The translations under genes were made by a program, and so were the position numbers. This document shows positions 43,200 through 51,513 of a stretch of 64,000 nt of DNA, piece after piece (positions within the stretch are counted from its first letter, which is position 1; the number at the start of each line of letters is the position of its first letter). The notes under the pieces are model-generated. The model made no database searches and was not told where the DNA came from. It saw nothing but the letters and a program-made list of their open reading frames with translations. Source of the stretch: Bradyrhizobium sp. SRL28 (GTDB lineage: Bacteria > Pseudomonadota > Alphaproteobacteria > Rhizobiales > Xanthobacteraceae); the NCBI RefSeq assembly GCF_018596315.1, contig NZ_JAHEAG010000002.1, positions 248,001 to 312,000 on the forward strand, read 5' to 3'.

Positions 43200-43496
43200 A
43201 TGGCCAAGATGACCAAGAATCAGTTGATTGATGCAATTGCAGAAGGAACGCAGCTTTCCAAAGGAGACGTAAAGGCCGTCATCGAGCAGATGGCGACTGT
43301 AGGCTATAAGGAACTGAATGAATCCGGCGAGTTCGTCATTCCCGGCTTCGTCAAAATGTCAGTCGTAAACAAGCCTGCTACTGAAGCCCGCAGCGGCGTA
43401 AATCCTTTCACGAAAGAGCCTATGGAGTTCGCAGCCAAGCCAGCCAGCAGGTCGGTCAAGGCGTCACCTCTGAAGGTTGCCAAAGACGCTGTTTGA
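43200..43496 (+). CDS. HU/IHF-family DNA-binding protein
   Basis: A 98-residue histone-like protein. N-terminal dimerisation half MTKNQLIDAIAEGTQLSKGDVKAVIE, then GEFVIPGFVKMSVVNKPATEARSGVNPFTKEP, where the DNA-intercalating arm is, with RSGVNPFT matching the RxGxNPxT signature. The C-terminal end KPASRSVKASPLKVAKDAV is basic and slightly longer than HU. AAAGGAAT before the ATG. It probably bends DNA as a nucleoid protein; its solitary setting in an accessory stretch hints at a non-housekeeping paralogue. Confidence 0.9.
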   Translation: MAKMTKNQLIDAIAEGTQLSKGDVKAVIEQMATVGYKELNESGEFVIPGFVKMSVVNKPATEARSGVNPFTKEPMEFAAKPASRSVKASPLKVAKDAV

Positions 43497-43676
43497 AGCG
43501 GACGGGTTGGTTGAGGCCTGTCGTTCGCCTGAACTGTGGGTAGCTCCATCACACCTTAAGGAAGCGCGCCTGCTTGGTACTGCCGATGGGATTTGCTGAC
43601 GAGCAACAGGAATATCCGCCTGAAGCAGCGCGCTATCTCTCAACGCAAGTGCTCGCTGGCGTGTGACTCAATCGTT

Positions 43677-43942
43677 TCAAGCAGCGGAATGAGCTTCCGC
43701 TTCCTGTTGAGTGATGCACACGACGCTCGCACCGCGGTTGAGCAGCAGGTTCACCAAGCCTTCCACAGAGAGCATCTTGAGCACCTCGCGTAGCGGCGTT
43801 CGCGAAACACCGAAGCGGACGCACAGGACTTTTTCGCGTATCCGGCATCAGGATTCAGTTCGCCCTCGACGATCATGTTGCACAATAGTGGGACAAGCTC
43901 GTCGTGGAGTGTCTTGCGAACAACCATCGAGTTCGTGACCAC
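43677..43942 (-). pseudogene. GntR family regulator fragment, frameshifted and truncated
   Basis: Starts MVTNSMVVRKTLHDELVPLL in one frame. After about 43830 the homology continues in another frame as EKVLCVRFGVSRTPLREV and KMLSVEGLVNLLLNRGASV, then ends at a stop at 43677, before any FCD domain. Only the winged-helix half of a GntR regulator remains, with one frameshift. Confidence 0.75.
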
Positions 43943-44497
43943 TGAAGACCGTCATGAACCAGGCAATGCGCAATACTCAACTCATCGGAGGACGATTGCG
44001 GATTTTTGCTGACCGTGATGCCTCGGCCACACCAGGTAACGGGTGCAATCATGGAGTGCAATCATAAAGTTCAGATCCTGTTCGTATCGAGTCCTGGAAG
44101 CGTGATCCTGATTTCGTGCGCTCAGCGCTGCTGACGCCGACTGCGATAACTCTGCAATTTCAACGGATGCGTGGACTCGGCAATCGACGCAATGCGGCTT
44201 GTGATATTTGCGGGCCGCGTAGTTGTGGCAAAATTGGTGCGATGTCAGGGCAGACACGACGAACAGATGTCACTTGCGCAGCGAGTGGAGCGCTCAGGCT
44301 TGGGCGGTACATTACTCATTATGCAATTTCGGCGCTCGCTGCATTGTTGCAATTCATAATCTCGCCAGATTGGCACACCAGTTGTTTTACGGACAAAACC
44401 AGTTGTTTGGCGACGAAAAAGGCCAACTTGGGAAGGCCGCAGTCTCTGGCTGTTCAACTGTCGTTCGGTGGGTCGACTGTTTGTCAGGGGAGAAGTC
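43943..44497. other. Gene-free spacer with short direct repeats
   Basis: A 555-bp stretch of lower GC. It contains a 9-bp repeat TGCAATCAT (44044-44052, 44057-44065), an 11-bp repeat ACCAGTTGTTT (44377-44387, 44398-44408; 21 bp apart), and CGAAAAAGGCCAA at 44414-44426, repeated inside the next gene at 44538-44550. No supported gene. The repeats may be regulatory sites for the sigma-factor gene. Confidence 0.4.
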
Positions 44498-45715
44498 ATG
44501 TGGTCGCGCAGCCTGTTGGTCCAGAATCTGTTGGTCCCGAAAAAGGCCAAGCCACACGACAACGACGCCGACAGTGTCGATGCGGTCGCCGAAAGACCAG
44601 TCTCTGCTGAGATGCAGATTGTGCCGCCGCTAAGCGGCAACTTCGAGCACGCGCTTGTCACTGCTGTCATCTCTGGTGAGGCTGGCGCGGCCAGCAGATT
44701 TCTCGAACACGTCTCGACGACGCTGTGGTCGATCGTCGTGAAGCTGGCAGGCGATGGAGCCGACGCGGAGGCTGCATTCCTTCACATCGTCGCATCGCTG
44801 AAGGCTGACGATCATGCACGGCTGCGGGGGGTCGACGGACGCTCACGGCTTACGACGTACTTGTCGCTTGTCGCTCGCGATGTTCTCGCCGACCAGCTGG
44901 CGGGACAATTCAGCAAGACGCCGCACGAGGCGTGGGAGCGATTCTCGCGTTACTTCGAGACCGATATTCGAAGCCGGATTGGCAGACAATTGCCAAGCAA
45001 ACTTGGTAGAGCTGGTCGCGAGGACGCGTATCAAGAAGTATGCCTCAAGCTGATCGAGAATGACTTCCATCGCATCCGCTCATACGGGGGCCGCGGCAGC
45101 TTCGCCGGCTATATTCTGACCGTGGTCGATCGTATCTTGATCGATCTCGTGCGGCGTGAAACGCCTCGACGGCGCATGCCGGCGGCGATTTCCCGTTCGG
45201 CGCCGCTCGACCAGGCGATTTATGCAGCTGTGGTGTGGGAGGGTTCTCCGCTGGACGCCGATCGGCTCGCCGCTGCACTGCGCGGCAGGCTGGCGCAAGA
45301 TCCGACAGCCGCTGATATCGCCGAGTCGGTCGCGCGACTTGCCGGTATCGCGAGGCTGGAACGCACATCGCCAGCCACCGAGGCCATCTCGCTCGATGCA
45401 CTGCTTGGCGAAGGTGGGGGTCTTTCGATCGCGGATTCGTCGCCGACGCCTGAGGACCGTTTGCTGCTCTTTGAGGAGGAACAGCGTCGCGCAGCTCTCG
45501 TCGCTGCCGTCAATGCGGCTGCGGAGAAGCTTCCGACTGATGAACGATTGTACCTTCAGATTGTATTTTCGGCGAATGAGCCGTTGCCGGCACGCGGCAT
45601 CGCGAGGCTGATGGGTTGTCAGGTGGAGGAGGTCTATCGTTTGAAACAGCGTACCCAGAAGTGGTTGAAAGAAATTACGGTGCAATTGGAAAATAATTCC
45701 GATATGTCCGTCTAA
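44498..45715 (+). CDS. Sigma-70 family factor with two region-2 domains
   Basis: A 405-residue protein, about twice an ECF sigma factor. Residues about 50-135 resemble sigma region 2 (GDGADAEAAFLHIVASL, RLRGVDGRSRLTTYLSLVARDVLAD); residues about 145-230 are a second region 2 (GREDAYQEVCLKLIENDF, GGRGSFAGYILTVVDRILIDLVRRE). A spacer (235-325) and a region-4-like helix-turn-helix (LPTDERLYLQIVF, ARGIARLMGCQVEEVYRLKQR) follow. It probably recruits RNA polymerase to specific promoters. ATG after GGGGAG. The membrane protein 24 bp downstream is its likely anti-sigma factor. Confidence 0.8.
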   Translation: MWSRSLLVQNLLVPKKAKPHDNDADSVDAVAERPVSAEMQIVPPLSGNFEHALVTAVISGEAGAASRFLEHVSTTLWSIVVKLAGDGADAEAAFLHIVASLKADDHARLRGVDGRSRLTTYLSLVARDVLADQLAGQFSKTPHEAWERFSRYFETDIRSRIGRQLPSKLGRAGREDAYQEVCLKLIENDFHRIRSYGGRGSFAGYILTVVDRILIDLVRRETPRRRMPAAISRSAPLDQAIYAAVVWEGSPLDADRLAAALRGRLAQDPTAADIAESVARLAGIARLERTSPATEAISLDALLGEGGGLSIADSSPTPEDRLLLFEEEQRRAALVAAVNAAAEKLPTDERLYLQIVFSANEPLPARGIARLMGCQVEEVYRLKQRTQKWLKEITVQLENNSDMSV

Positions 45716-45739
45716 ACATGGGTACTGGAACCCTGTCCG

Positions 45740-46495
45740 ATGATTGAACGCCTCAGTCACGAACCGGCGTCTGCGCTCGCCGAGGACGACGGCCGCTCCG
45801 ACCGGCTACAAACGCTTGAGGTGCTTCGCGCGCAACTGTCGCGGAGCATTTCCGAGGGTTTGGGGCAGGGTTCCGTTGCAGGTCAATGGGGCGAGATCGA
45901 CAATGCTCAGCTTGCCGCGTTTCTCGACGGTTCCCTGTCGCGGGCCGAGTGGGATGCTGTCGCCACGAGACTTGCCAACGACCCGGTGGCCCGCACGGAG
46001 TTGGCTGCCGCGGTGGCATTGCTGGACGAAATCCAGGCGCAGCCTGCGACAGCTCCTGCGGGTTTGATGGAGCGGGCGGCCGGCGTTCTTGCTGCGTCGG
46101 AACAGAATTGCCCGCAGGTGTCGGCAGTGGCGGTCACTCCAGTTGCTCGGTACCGGCGTTCGGTTGCGTGGTCCGGCGTCGCTCTCGCTGTTCTGGCTGT
46201 GATCGCGGTACCGACCGTTTTGAAGATGGTTGGAGACGGCGCAACGACCGCGGTCAAGCCGGACGACGCAGGTGACACGCTCAGCCGCATAATCGTGGCG
46301 ACCCCGTCCAGTCCGACCAAGAAGAAAGATGCTCAGTCGTGCATTGACGCGAACGAACAGGCCGGGAAGTCGACACCCGATAACATGGGGGCCGTACGTC
46401 CAGGCGAGGCGTCCAGCAAAAACAATGATCCATGCGGGCCGAAGCCGGCAGGGGCCGGTCAGCATGAGCGCCCCGCTTCCGCAGGATCGAACTGA
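45740..46495 (+). CDS. Putative membrane anti-sigma factor
   Basis: A 251-residue protein. The cytoplasmic N-terminus has IDNAQLAAFLDGSLSRAEWDAVATRLANDP, the LxAyLDG pattern common in anti-sigma domains, without the HxxxCxxC zinc motif. One transmembrane helix (about residues 137-160) is followed by a polar, Lys/Pro/Gly-rich outer tail of about 90 residues with two cysteines. Position directly after the sigma gene supports a sequestering role. No sequence family is certain. Confidence 0.65.
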   Translation: MIERLSHEPASALAEDDGRSDRLQTLEVLRAQLSRSISEGLGQGSVAGQWGEIDNAQLAAFLDGSLSRAEWDAVATRLANDPVARTELAAAVALLDEIQAQPATAPAGLMERAAGVLAASEQNCPQVSAVAVTPVARYRRSVAWSGVALAVLAVIAVPTVLKMVGDGATTAVKPDDAGDTLSRIIVATPSSPTKKKDAQSCIDANEQAGKSTPDNMGAVRPGEASSKNNDPCGPKPAGAGQHERPASAGSN

Positions 46496-46676
46496 CCTCA
46501 ACGCGATGCTTAAGTCGTCCGGGCCGCATCTCGGTTGCGGGCGGTGCGTTGCATTCTAATCATGAGGACGGCTGAACGAGACATCGCGATGGCTGGCGAC
46601 AGACCAAAAGCGAAAGCCTGTCCGTCTGATTCAATGTTGTCATCCAAACTCTCACGCTGCAATGGAGTAAGAGATA

Positions 46677-47033
46677 ATGCGTTATACAACGACGAGGGCT
46701 GCGATCGGATCACACTTGAGCATGCGCAGAGCGTTGCCGCTCTTGCATGTGGCAGGTGCTGTTCTGCTCACGATTGCCGTAGCCGGGCCTGCACGTGCGC
46801 AGAGCACCGGCATCGCCGCGTGCGACGACTTTCTGCAAAAATACGATACTTGCGTGACGTCGAAGCTTCCGGAGGCGCAGCGCGCGACCTACAAGGCGCA
46901 GCTCGACCAGACGCGCAAGATATGGGTCGACATGGCCAAGAATCCATCGGCGAAGTCAACCATGGAAGGGACGTGCAAGCAGACGATGGACGCGATCAAG
47001 GCCTCGTTGCAAAGCTTCGGCTGCTCGTTCTGA
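46677..47033 (+). CDS. Small exported Cys-containing protein
   Basis: A 118-residue protein. Signal peptide to about residue 41 (cleavage near ARAQS), mature part about 76 residues with four cysteines (AACDDFLQKYDTCV, GTCKQTMD, FGCSF) and two likely helices, suggesting a small disulfide-stabilised periplasmic helical hairpin. ATG follows GGAGTAAGAG. A shorter start at 46722 also keeps the signal peptide. No known function; perhaps part of the sigma regulon. Confidence 0.7.
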   Translation: MRYTTTRAAIGSHLSMRRALPLLHVAGAVLLTIAVAGPARAQSTGIAACDDFLQKYDTCVTSKLPEAQRATYKAQLDQTRKIWVDMAKNPSAKSTMEGTCKQTMDAIKASLQSFGCSF

Positions 47034-47123
47034 TGTAGCCGCGCGGGCGGAAAGGCGTGCGCTGTCCCTCGGTCCCAGTCTTCTGAGGAAGCGCACGTCG
47101 AAGCGAAGAACCTGGAGTTCATC

Positions 47124-47301
47124 GCGCTAGAGCACGATCCAGAAAAACATGCCCTCGGGCGACGACCCGATGGGTGGACACCGGTTTTCCCCTAGCTGAT
47201 TTTCCCTTGGCTAACAAACGCGGACGCGCGTTTGCGCGGAGATCATACTCAAACAACAATCTGGAGCGCGATGGCGATTCATCCTGAACCCGTCGCGCTC
47301 T
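47124..47301. repeat. Dispersed intergenic repeat, copy A
   Basis: Begins GCGCTAGAGCACGATCC, contains ACACCGGTTTTCCC and GCGCGGAGATCAT, and ends GATTCATCCTGAACCCGTCG. Same element and order as copy B at 48967-49125, more diverged. Sequences of this kind are common between genes in Bradyrhizobium and Rhodopseudomonas. Confidence 0.7.
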
Positions 47302-47317
47302 GGCATGACTACCTCGC

Positions 47318-48949
47318 CTATCGCGATTTGATTTCCCGGCAGCGGGCCGCGCGCAATCCCGTTAAAGCGTCGCGCTGCAGCAGTATCGGGCAGGCATTGC
47401 CGAGGTAATAGCTGTCGCCAGTCTCGCGCGCGACCTGCGCCACGACTGCAGTGCCGAGCGTGCTCCAGCAGGCTTCCGTGAGCGCCGCCGCTGCCTTGGC
47501 CTCATCCCAGTCGGGCGGCCGGCTGAGTGCGGCAATGACGGCGTCGGTGAGATCTGGATCCGTACAGGCCGCCACATTCGTTTCGGCAGGCGCCTCGATC
47601 GCGATGGCGAAAAACGGCGCGGCGGCCGAGCGGTTGAGCTTGCGCCCGACGAGACGGGCGGCATCACGCGCGAGGTCGGCGCGCGCCGTGCCGACGCTCT
47701 TGGGCGTTGTGCGCACGAAACCCTCCAGTCCCCGGCGGCAGTCGGCGAGGACTGTCCCGTAACCTTGTTCAAGGCACTCGCCGAACGCGGACAGGACGAT
47801 CGACGCGCGCAGGGCCAGGAATTTGGGGTTGTCGTTCAAGATCTGAAACGTCGTGGCATAGTGCTCGAGCGCCGCAAGTCGATCGCCAAACGGACGCGCC
47901 GACGTTGCAAGTGGAGTTAATTCGCCGATCGCGGCTTGTTCGGCCAACGAAGCCCAGTGTGCGTCGCGCGCCGTTGGCCTCACTGTTATCAGTTGGCCGC
48001 GGAGCTCGCTCCAGCTCTTCGCGGTCGCCAGCGCGTCGAGTTCGGCGATCGCAGGGTCGGCCGAAGGAGCCGGCACGGCCTCGGCGGCGCGCTTGTCGAC
48101 GTCGGAGAGCAGGGCTGCGGTTTGTGGTGGCGGCGGGCCGGCGGGCGTGGTGTGTCCGCTCGAGTTGAGTACGATCTCGCCGACGACCTGGTCGTAGTAG
48201 GCCGGCGTTTGGTCGCCCCCGACGCTCGCCGCCAACTGCTTGACTTCGATTTGCAGGCGCTTGGCAATCTGCACCAGCGTCAGGTCCGGCTCCGCCAGCT
48301 TGCGGAGAAGGTTTCGCGTGAACACGGAGTTCGAAGCGCGATCGGCGTGGGACAGCCGGTCGAGCGCGGTCTGCTTGGCGCCAGCGGAGAACATGATGAA
48401 TACGCCCTCGGCAGGCGTCATCGCAGCAAGCCCGCCGCTGCCCTTGAGCCCGCGCCCGCCCGGCCGCTCGAACGGATTGTTGCGGCAGGCGTCGAGTACG
48501 AGCACCGCAGTGCGGGCGCCGCGCCCCTGCAGCCGGTCGATGATCCGGTCGGCTGCAAATGCGGAATCGCGGATCAGTTCTTCCTGTCCTTCGCGGACCT
48601 CCGGGATGTCCGTCGGCAGCAGGTAGTTCTGGCCGCGGATCTCGAAGCCGTGTCCAGCGAAGAAGAACAGCGCGATGTCGCCCGGCTCGATCGCCTTGTC
48701 GAAAGCGAGCAGGGCCTCGCTCATGGCACGGCGCGACTGGTTCTCGGCTAGAATCACCGAGAAGCCAAGCCCGCGCAGTGCGGTGCCGACCGCACGCGCG
48801 TCGTTGACGGCGGTCTGCAGCCGTGGAACGTTCTGATAGGCGTTATTGCCGACCAGCAGCGCAACGCGCTTCCCCGCGTGAGCGGTCGCGGCGAAACTTA
48901 TCGCGATGATCAGCGCGAGGATCGCGGCGCACAAGTTTGTCTTCGACAT
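47318..48949 (-). CDS. Exported caspase-family (peptidase C14) protein
   Basis: A 543-residue protein. Signal peptide about residues 1-25 (ATAHAGKR). The caspase p20 domain is about 27-260: RVALLVGNNAYQNVPRL, catalytic His100 (FFFAGHGFEIRGQNYLLP) and Cys155 (VLVLDACRNNPF). The C-terminal 270 residues are helical and unassigned, with a Pro-rich link (TTPAGPPPPQT). Bacterial caspase homologues (orthocaspases) cut after Arg/Lys or Asp and are linked to stress and cell death. An in-frame N-terminal extension comes only from the adjoining repeat and is rejected. Convergent with the sigma/anti-sigma/secreted genes. Confidence 0.88.
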   Translation of the reverse strand: MSKTNLCAAILALIIAISFAATAHAGKRVALLVGNNAYQNVPRLQTAVNDARAVGTALRGLGFSVILAENQSRRAMSEALLAFDKAIEPGDIALFFFAGHGFEIRGQNYLLPTDIPEVREGQEELIRDSAFAADRIIDRLQGRGARTAVLVLDACRNNPFERPGGRGLKGSGGLAAMTPAEGVFIMFSAGAKQTALDRLSHADRASNSVFTRNLLRKLAEPDLTLVQIAKRLQIEVKQLAASVGGDQTPAYYDQVVGEIVLNSSGHTTPAGPPPPQTAALLSDVDKRAAEAVPAPSADPAIAELDALATAKSWSELRGQLITVRPTARDAHWASLAEQAAIGELTPLATSARPFGDRLAALEHYATTFQILNDNPKFLALRASIVLSAFGECLEQGYGTVLADCRRGLEGFVRTTPKSVGTARADLARDAARLVGRKLNRSAAAPFFAIAIEAPAETNVAACTDPDLTDAVIAALSRPPDWDEAKAAAALTEACWSTLGTAVVAQVARETGDSYYLGNACPILLQRDALTGLRAARCREIKSR

Positions 48950-48966
48950 GGATGCTCTCGTCGATG

Positions 48967-49125
48967 CTCTGGAGCATGATCCGGAAAAGCATGCCCGCGC
49001 ACTTGATGCGGGCAGGACACCGGTTTTCCTTTGCGGCAAACGCGGAATACGTTTTGCGCGGAGATCATGCTCAAAAAATAATTTGTAGCGCGATGATGAT
49101 TCATCCTGAACGCATCGCGCTATAG
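48967..49125. repeat. Dispersed intergenic repeat, copy B
   Basis: Starts GAGCATGATCCGGAAAAGCA, contains TTGATGCGGGCAGGACACCG, and has GATCATGCTC as the inverted counterpart of its beginning, then GATTCATCCTGAACGCATCG. It can fold on itself. With copy A it brackets the caspase gene. Confidence 0.75.
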
Positions 49126-49317
49126 CGGGCTCATCGAGCGCTCGTCTCCGCCGGTTGGCCAAACCGTTCGGCGGTTGAGTGCCATTATCCGTCAAGTCAT
49201 TGTTGGTGAGTTCTGTGGCCGGATTATGTGTATGCTGTCGATCGGCGGGTTAGATGAGAGTTTTGTCGTCGCGCCGTTCGAGCATGGTCTCCGCGCGAAC
49301 GCGGTCCGATTGTTAGC

Positions 49318-49380
49318 TATGGAAAACCGGTGTCCCGCCCGCATCAAGTGCGGGCAGGCATTTTCCGGATCAAGCTCCAG
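49318..49380. repeat. Partial inverted copy (C) of the dispersed repeat
   Basis: The complement of this stretch matches the first 60 bp of copy B with only a few differences (CCGGAAAAT, TTGATGCGGGCGGGACACCG). It lies directly after the stop of the small membrane protein gene. Confidence 0.7.
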
Positions 49381-49812
49381 CTAGATACGATAGAGAAATG
49401 TGGCGACGATCGTCCATAGGCCGAGGACGATTGCGGCATAGCCGAGCACGGTCTGATAGGGCACAATGATGGCGCGAATCTGCTCGCCGCGCTGTGCCGC
49501 TTCAGCGCTGCGGCTGAAAATGTGCTTCGTCAGCAACGCGTAGCCGAGCAGCAGGCCAAGCGACGCAATTAGTATGCCGGTCGCGAGGTAGGTCAGCCAC
49601 CAGACCGGCACATAGCTGAACCAATTCAGGTTGATGATCGCGCTGATGATGGTCCAGGCGCCCCACAGGCAGGTTATGAATCCGAACCATCCCTGGTAAG
49701 GTATCATCATTTCAATATACGCCTTCGCGTCCGGACGTTTCGCGACGATGCTCGAAGCGGCCGCGAGGGCGCCGAGCGCCAGCAAAACCAGCCCAGTAAT
49801 CAGACCCGACAT
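49381..49812 (-). CDS. Four-helix membrane protein with an internal repeat
   Basis: A 143-residue protein with four hydrophobic segments (about 2-20, 44-61, 68-92, 115-138). The motif IPYQGWFGF...GAWTII near residue 38-57 recurs as VPYQTVLGY...GLWTIV near the end, so the protein seems built from two related halves. ATG 49812 after AGAGGAA. No family or function recognised. Confidence 0.7.
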   Translation of the reverse strand: MSGLITGLVLLALGALAAASSIVAKRPDAKAYIEMMIPYQGWFGFITCLWGAWTIISAIINLNWFSYVPVWWLTYLATGILIASLGLLLGYALLTKHIFSRSAEAAQRGEQIRAIIVPYQTVLGYAAIVLGLWTIVATFLYRI

Positions 49813-50083
49813 TGGATTCCTCTCTTTCTTGACAACATTGCGCACATATTGCGGTGACATTTCGAGACGGCCCGCGGCCGTCGCCACCACATCAAGATAG
49901 AGAGACGGACTGGTGAGCATTTTTCTCCGCGCCAACTGCTGTCAATCCGCGCCCCGGTTATTAGATCAGCTACAGGAGATCACCGATCGCAGACTTGAGG
50001 CGCGCCGAGGACGGCCGGCCTGTGATCGCCTCCTTGGCCTCGACCTCTACGATCAGGGTGTCGCCCGCCAGCCTGACGTCGAC

Positions 50084-50698
50084 CTAGTCGGCGTCGCGGA
50101 TGACGACGCGCCGCAGTTTCGCCGCGATGATCTCGCGTGCGATCGGTGAGGTGAGCATCTCAGCCAGGGTTGCTCCGGTGACGGCGATTGCGTCCGCCAT
50201 CGCGGACCATGCGGCGGCGTCAGCGGAGAGGCGCGGCGCGTCGAGCGATATCGCGAGCTCCGGGGCGCCCGCGCGTCTGAGCCTGCGCCCGAGCGACTCA
50301 GCCTCGGTCTCGGCCTGCTCTTTCGTTGCCTTCTTGACGACGAGCGGCTCGGCTTCCTGGTCGCGATACGCGTCAGCCGAACCGCCCGACAATTTGTCGC
50401 TGAACACCAGGATGCGACCCGTTTCGTAGATCCGAAGAACCGAGACGCCGTCGTCGCGCTTGAGCGTCAGCGAATTGTATGGAGCCTGCTCGGGGGTCAA
50501 GGCCAGGATTTCGTCGGAGCCGTCGAAGCGCAGCTTGATCGGCGTTCCCATGCGGTCGATCACAAAGCCGATCAATCCGGTGCCAGTGCTGTAATGCCCG
50601 ATGCGAAGCGGCGGGCCGCTTTGCGCGGCGAGGTCGCCATGGCCGATGATCAAGGTGAGGGCGGCGCCGAGGGCGATCATTCGGAAACGTCCGGACAT
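50084..50698 (-). CDS. Exported hypothetical protein, probably shortened by an in-frame stop
   Basis: A 204-residue protein with a signal peptide (about 1-25, LAAQ). The mature part is beta-rich at first (IGFVIDRMGTPIKLRFDG, LTLKRDDGVSVLRIYETG), then has a long helix (KEQAETEAESLGRRLRRAG). It ends VVIRDAD at a TAG. Reading past that TAG in frame gives another 37 protein-like residues (VDVRLAGDTLIVEVEAKEAI...) to a stop at 49970, so the ancestral protein was likely about 242 residues. No known family. Confidence 0.65.
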   Translation of the reverse strand: MSGRFRMIALGAALTLIIGHGDLAAQSGPPLRIGHYSTGTGLIGFVIDRMGTPIKLRFDGSDEILALTPEQAPYNSLTLKRDDGVSVLRIYETGRILVFSDKLSGGSADAYRDQEAEPLVVKKATKEQAETEAESLGRRLRRAGAPELAISLDAPRLSADAAAWSAMADAIAVTGATLAEMLTSPIAREIIAAKLRRVVIRDAD

Positions 50699-50977
50699 GG
50701 TAGACCTCACAGCATCACGACAATCCGCGGGATGCGGTATCGCTGATGAGCGCGGGGAGAAGTGAGAAGTAAATGCGGAGTTTTTGCGGCCGACACTCAT
50801 GTTGAATGCGGCGCATTCATTATTCAAAATGTTTCAATCAAGATGCATCGCTACAGCTGCTGCGGCGACGCGGGAAAATCGCCGCCGCTGTCCGTCTATC
50901 CCTGGGTCCGCCGCAATGGCCGGACGCCGTGCCCGCACGGTATGCGCGCATGAACATCTAATTTGGAGTTATCCGCT

Positions 50978-51409
50978 ATGAATATCCGTGCCGGTATCGC
51001 CGTCGTCGCACTCTCGATCTTCTCCTCGGTCGCGCTTGCCCAATCGCTGAAGGACAAGGAGTATTTCGCGGACCAGGAGAAGTATCTCGCGGGAGAGGTT
51101 ACCTCCACCAACGAGCGGTGTGGCAACAGTCTCACAGCGAAGTTTGACTGGTTGAAGCCGCCGGCGCCGGAGGACCGGAAGATCTACAGCGCCTACGGTT
51201 ACTGCGGCGCTGCGCTCGAGGCCATGCGGCGCGTCTGTGATTCCCAGGCCGGCAAGGAAGCCGTCAAACAGAAGATCAAAAGCCTGACTTGTAGTTTTGG
51301 ACCGCAGCGCACGGTTGTGCTCAAGGATGGCACGATCGACTACGAGGTCAATTTCAATTCGAGCAACGACGCAGACTACGTGTTCGAATATTTGCAGAAC
51401 AATTTGTAA
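50978..51409 (+). CDS. Exported hypothetical protein
   Basis: A 143-residue protein with a signal peptide (about 1-21, ALAQS). The mature protein has four cysteines (ERCGNS, GYCGA, RVCDS, LTCSF), a charged lysine-rich centre and a C-terminal TVVLKDGTIDYEVNFNSSND strand pair. Likely periplasmic and disulfide-bonded. ATG after TTGGAG. No recognised family. Confidence 0.72.
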   Translation: MNIRAGIAVVALSIFSSVALAQSLKDKEYFADQEKYLAGEVTSTNERCGNSLTAKFDWLKPPAPEDRKIYSAYGYCGAALEAMRRVCDSQAGKEAVKQKIKSLTCSFGPQRTVVLKDGTIDYEVNFNSSNDADYVFEYLQNNL

Positions 51410-51513
51410 GCGCCTTGGAGGGGTTCAGGGCCTACCTGGGCCCCGCTGGGTATTCCTAAAATGGCGAAGACGTTTGCGGAGTGCGTCTGCCCTCAAACGA
51501 AGTTTGTCGGCAA

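Noticed and set aside
48950..49195. In-frame 82-residue N-terminal extension of the caspase protein
   Set aside because: It is encoded by the dispersed repeat, and the real signal peptide starts at 48949.
51409..51513. GC-rich stretch between the exported protein and cbtA as terminator
   Set aside because: Only short imperfect pairing (GGGG / CCCC around GGGCC) was found, not enough to call.
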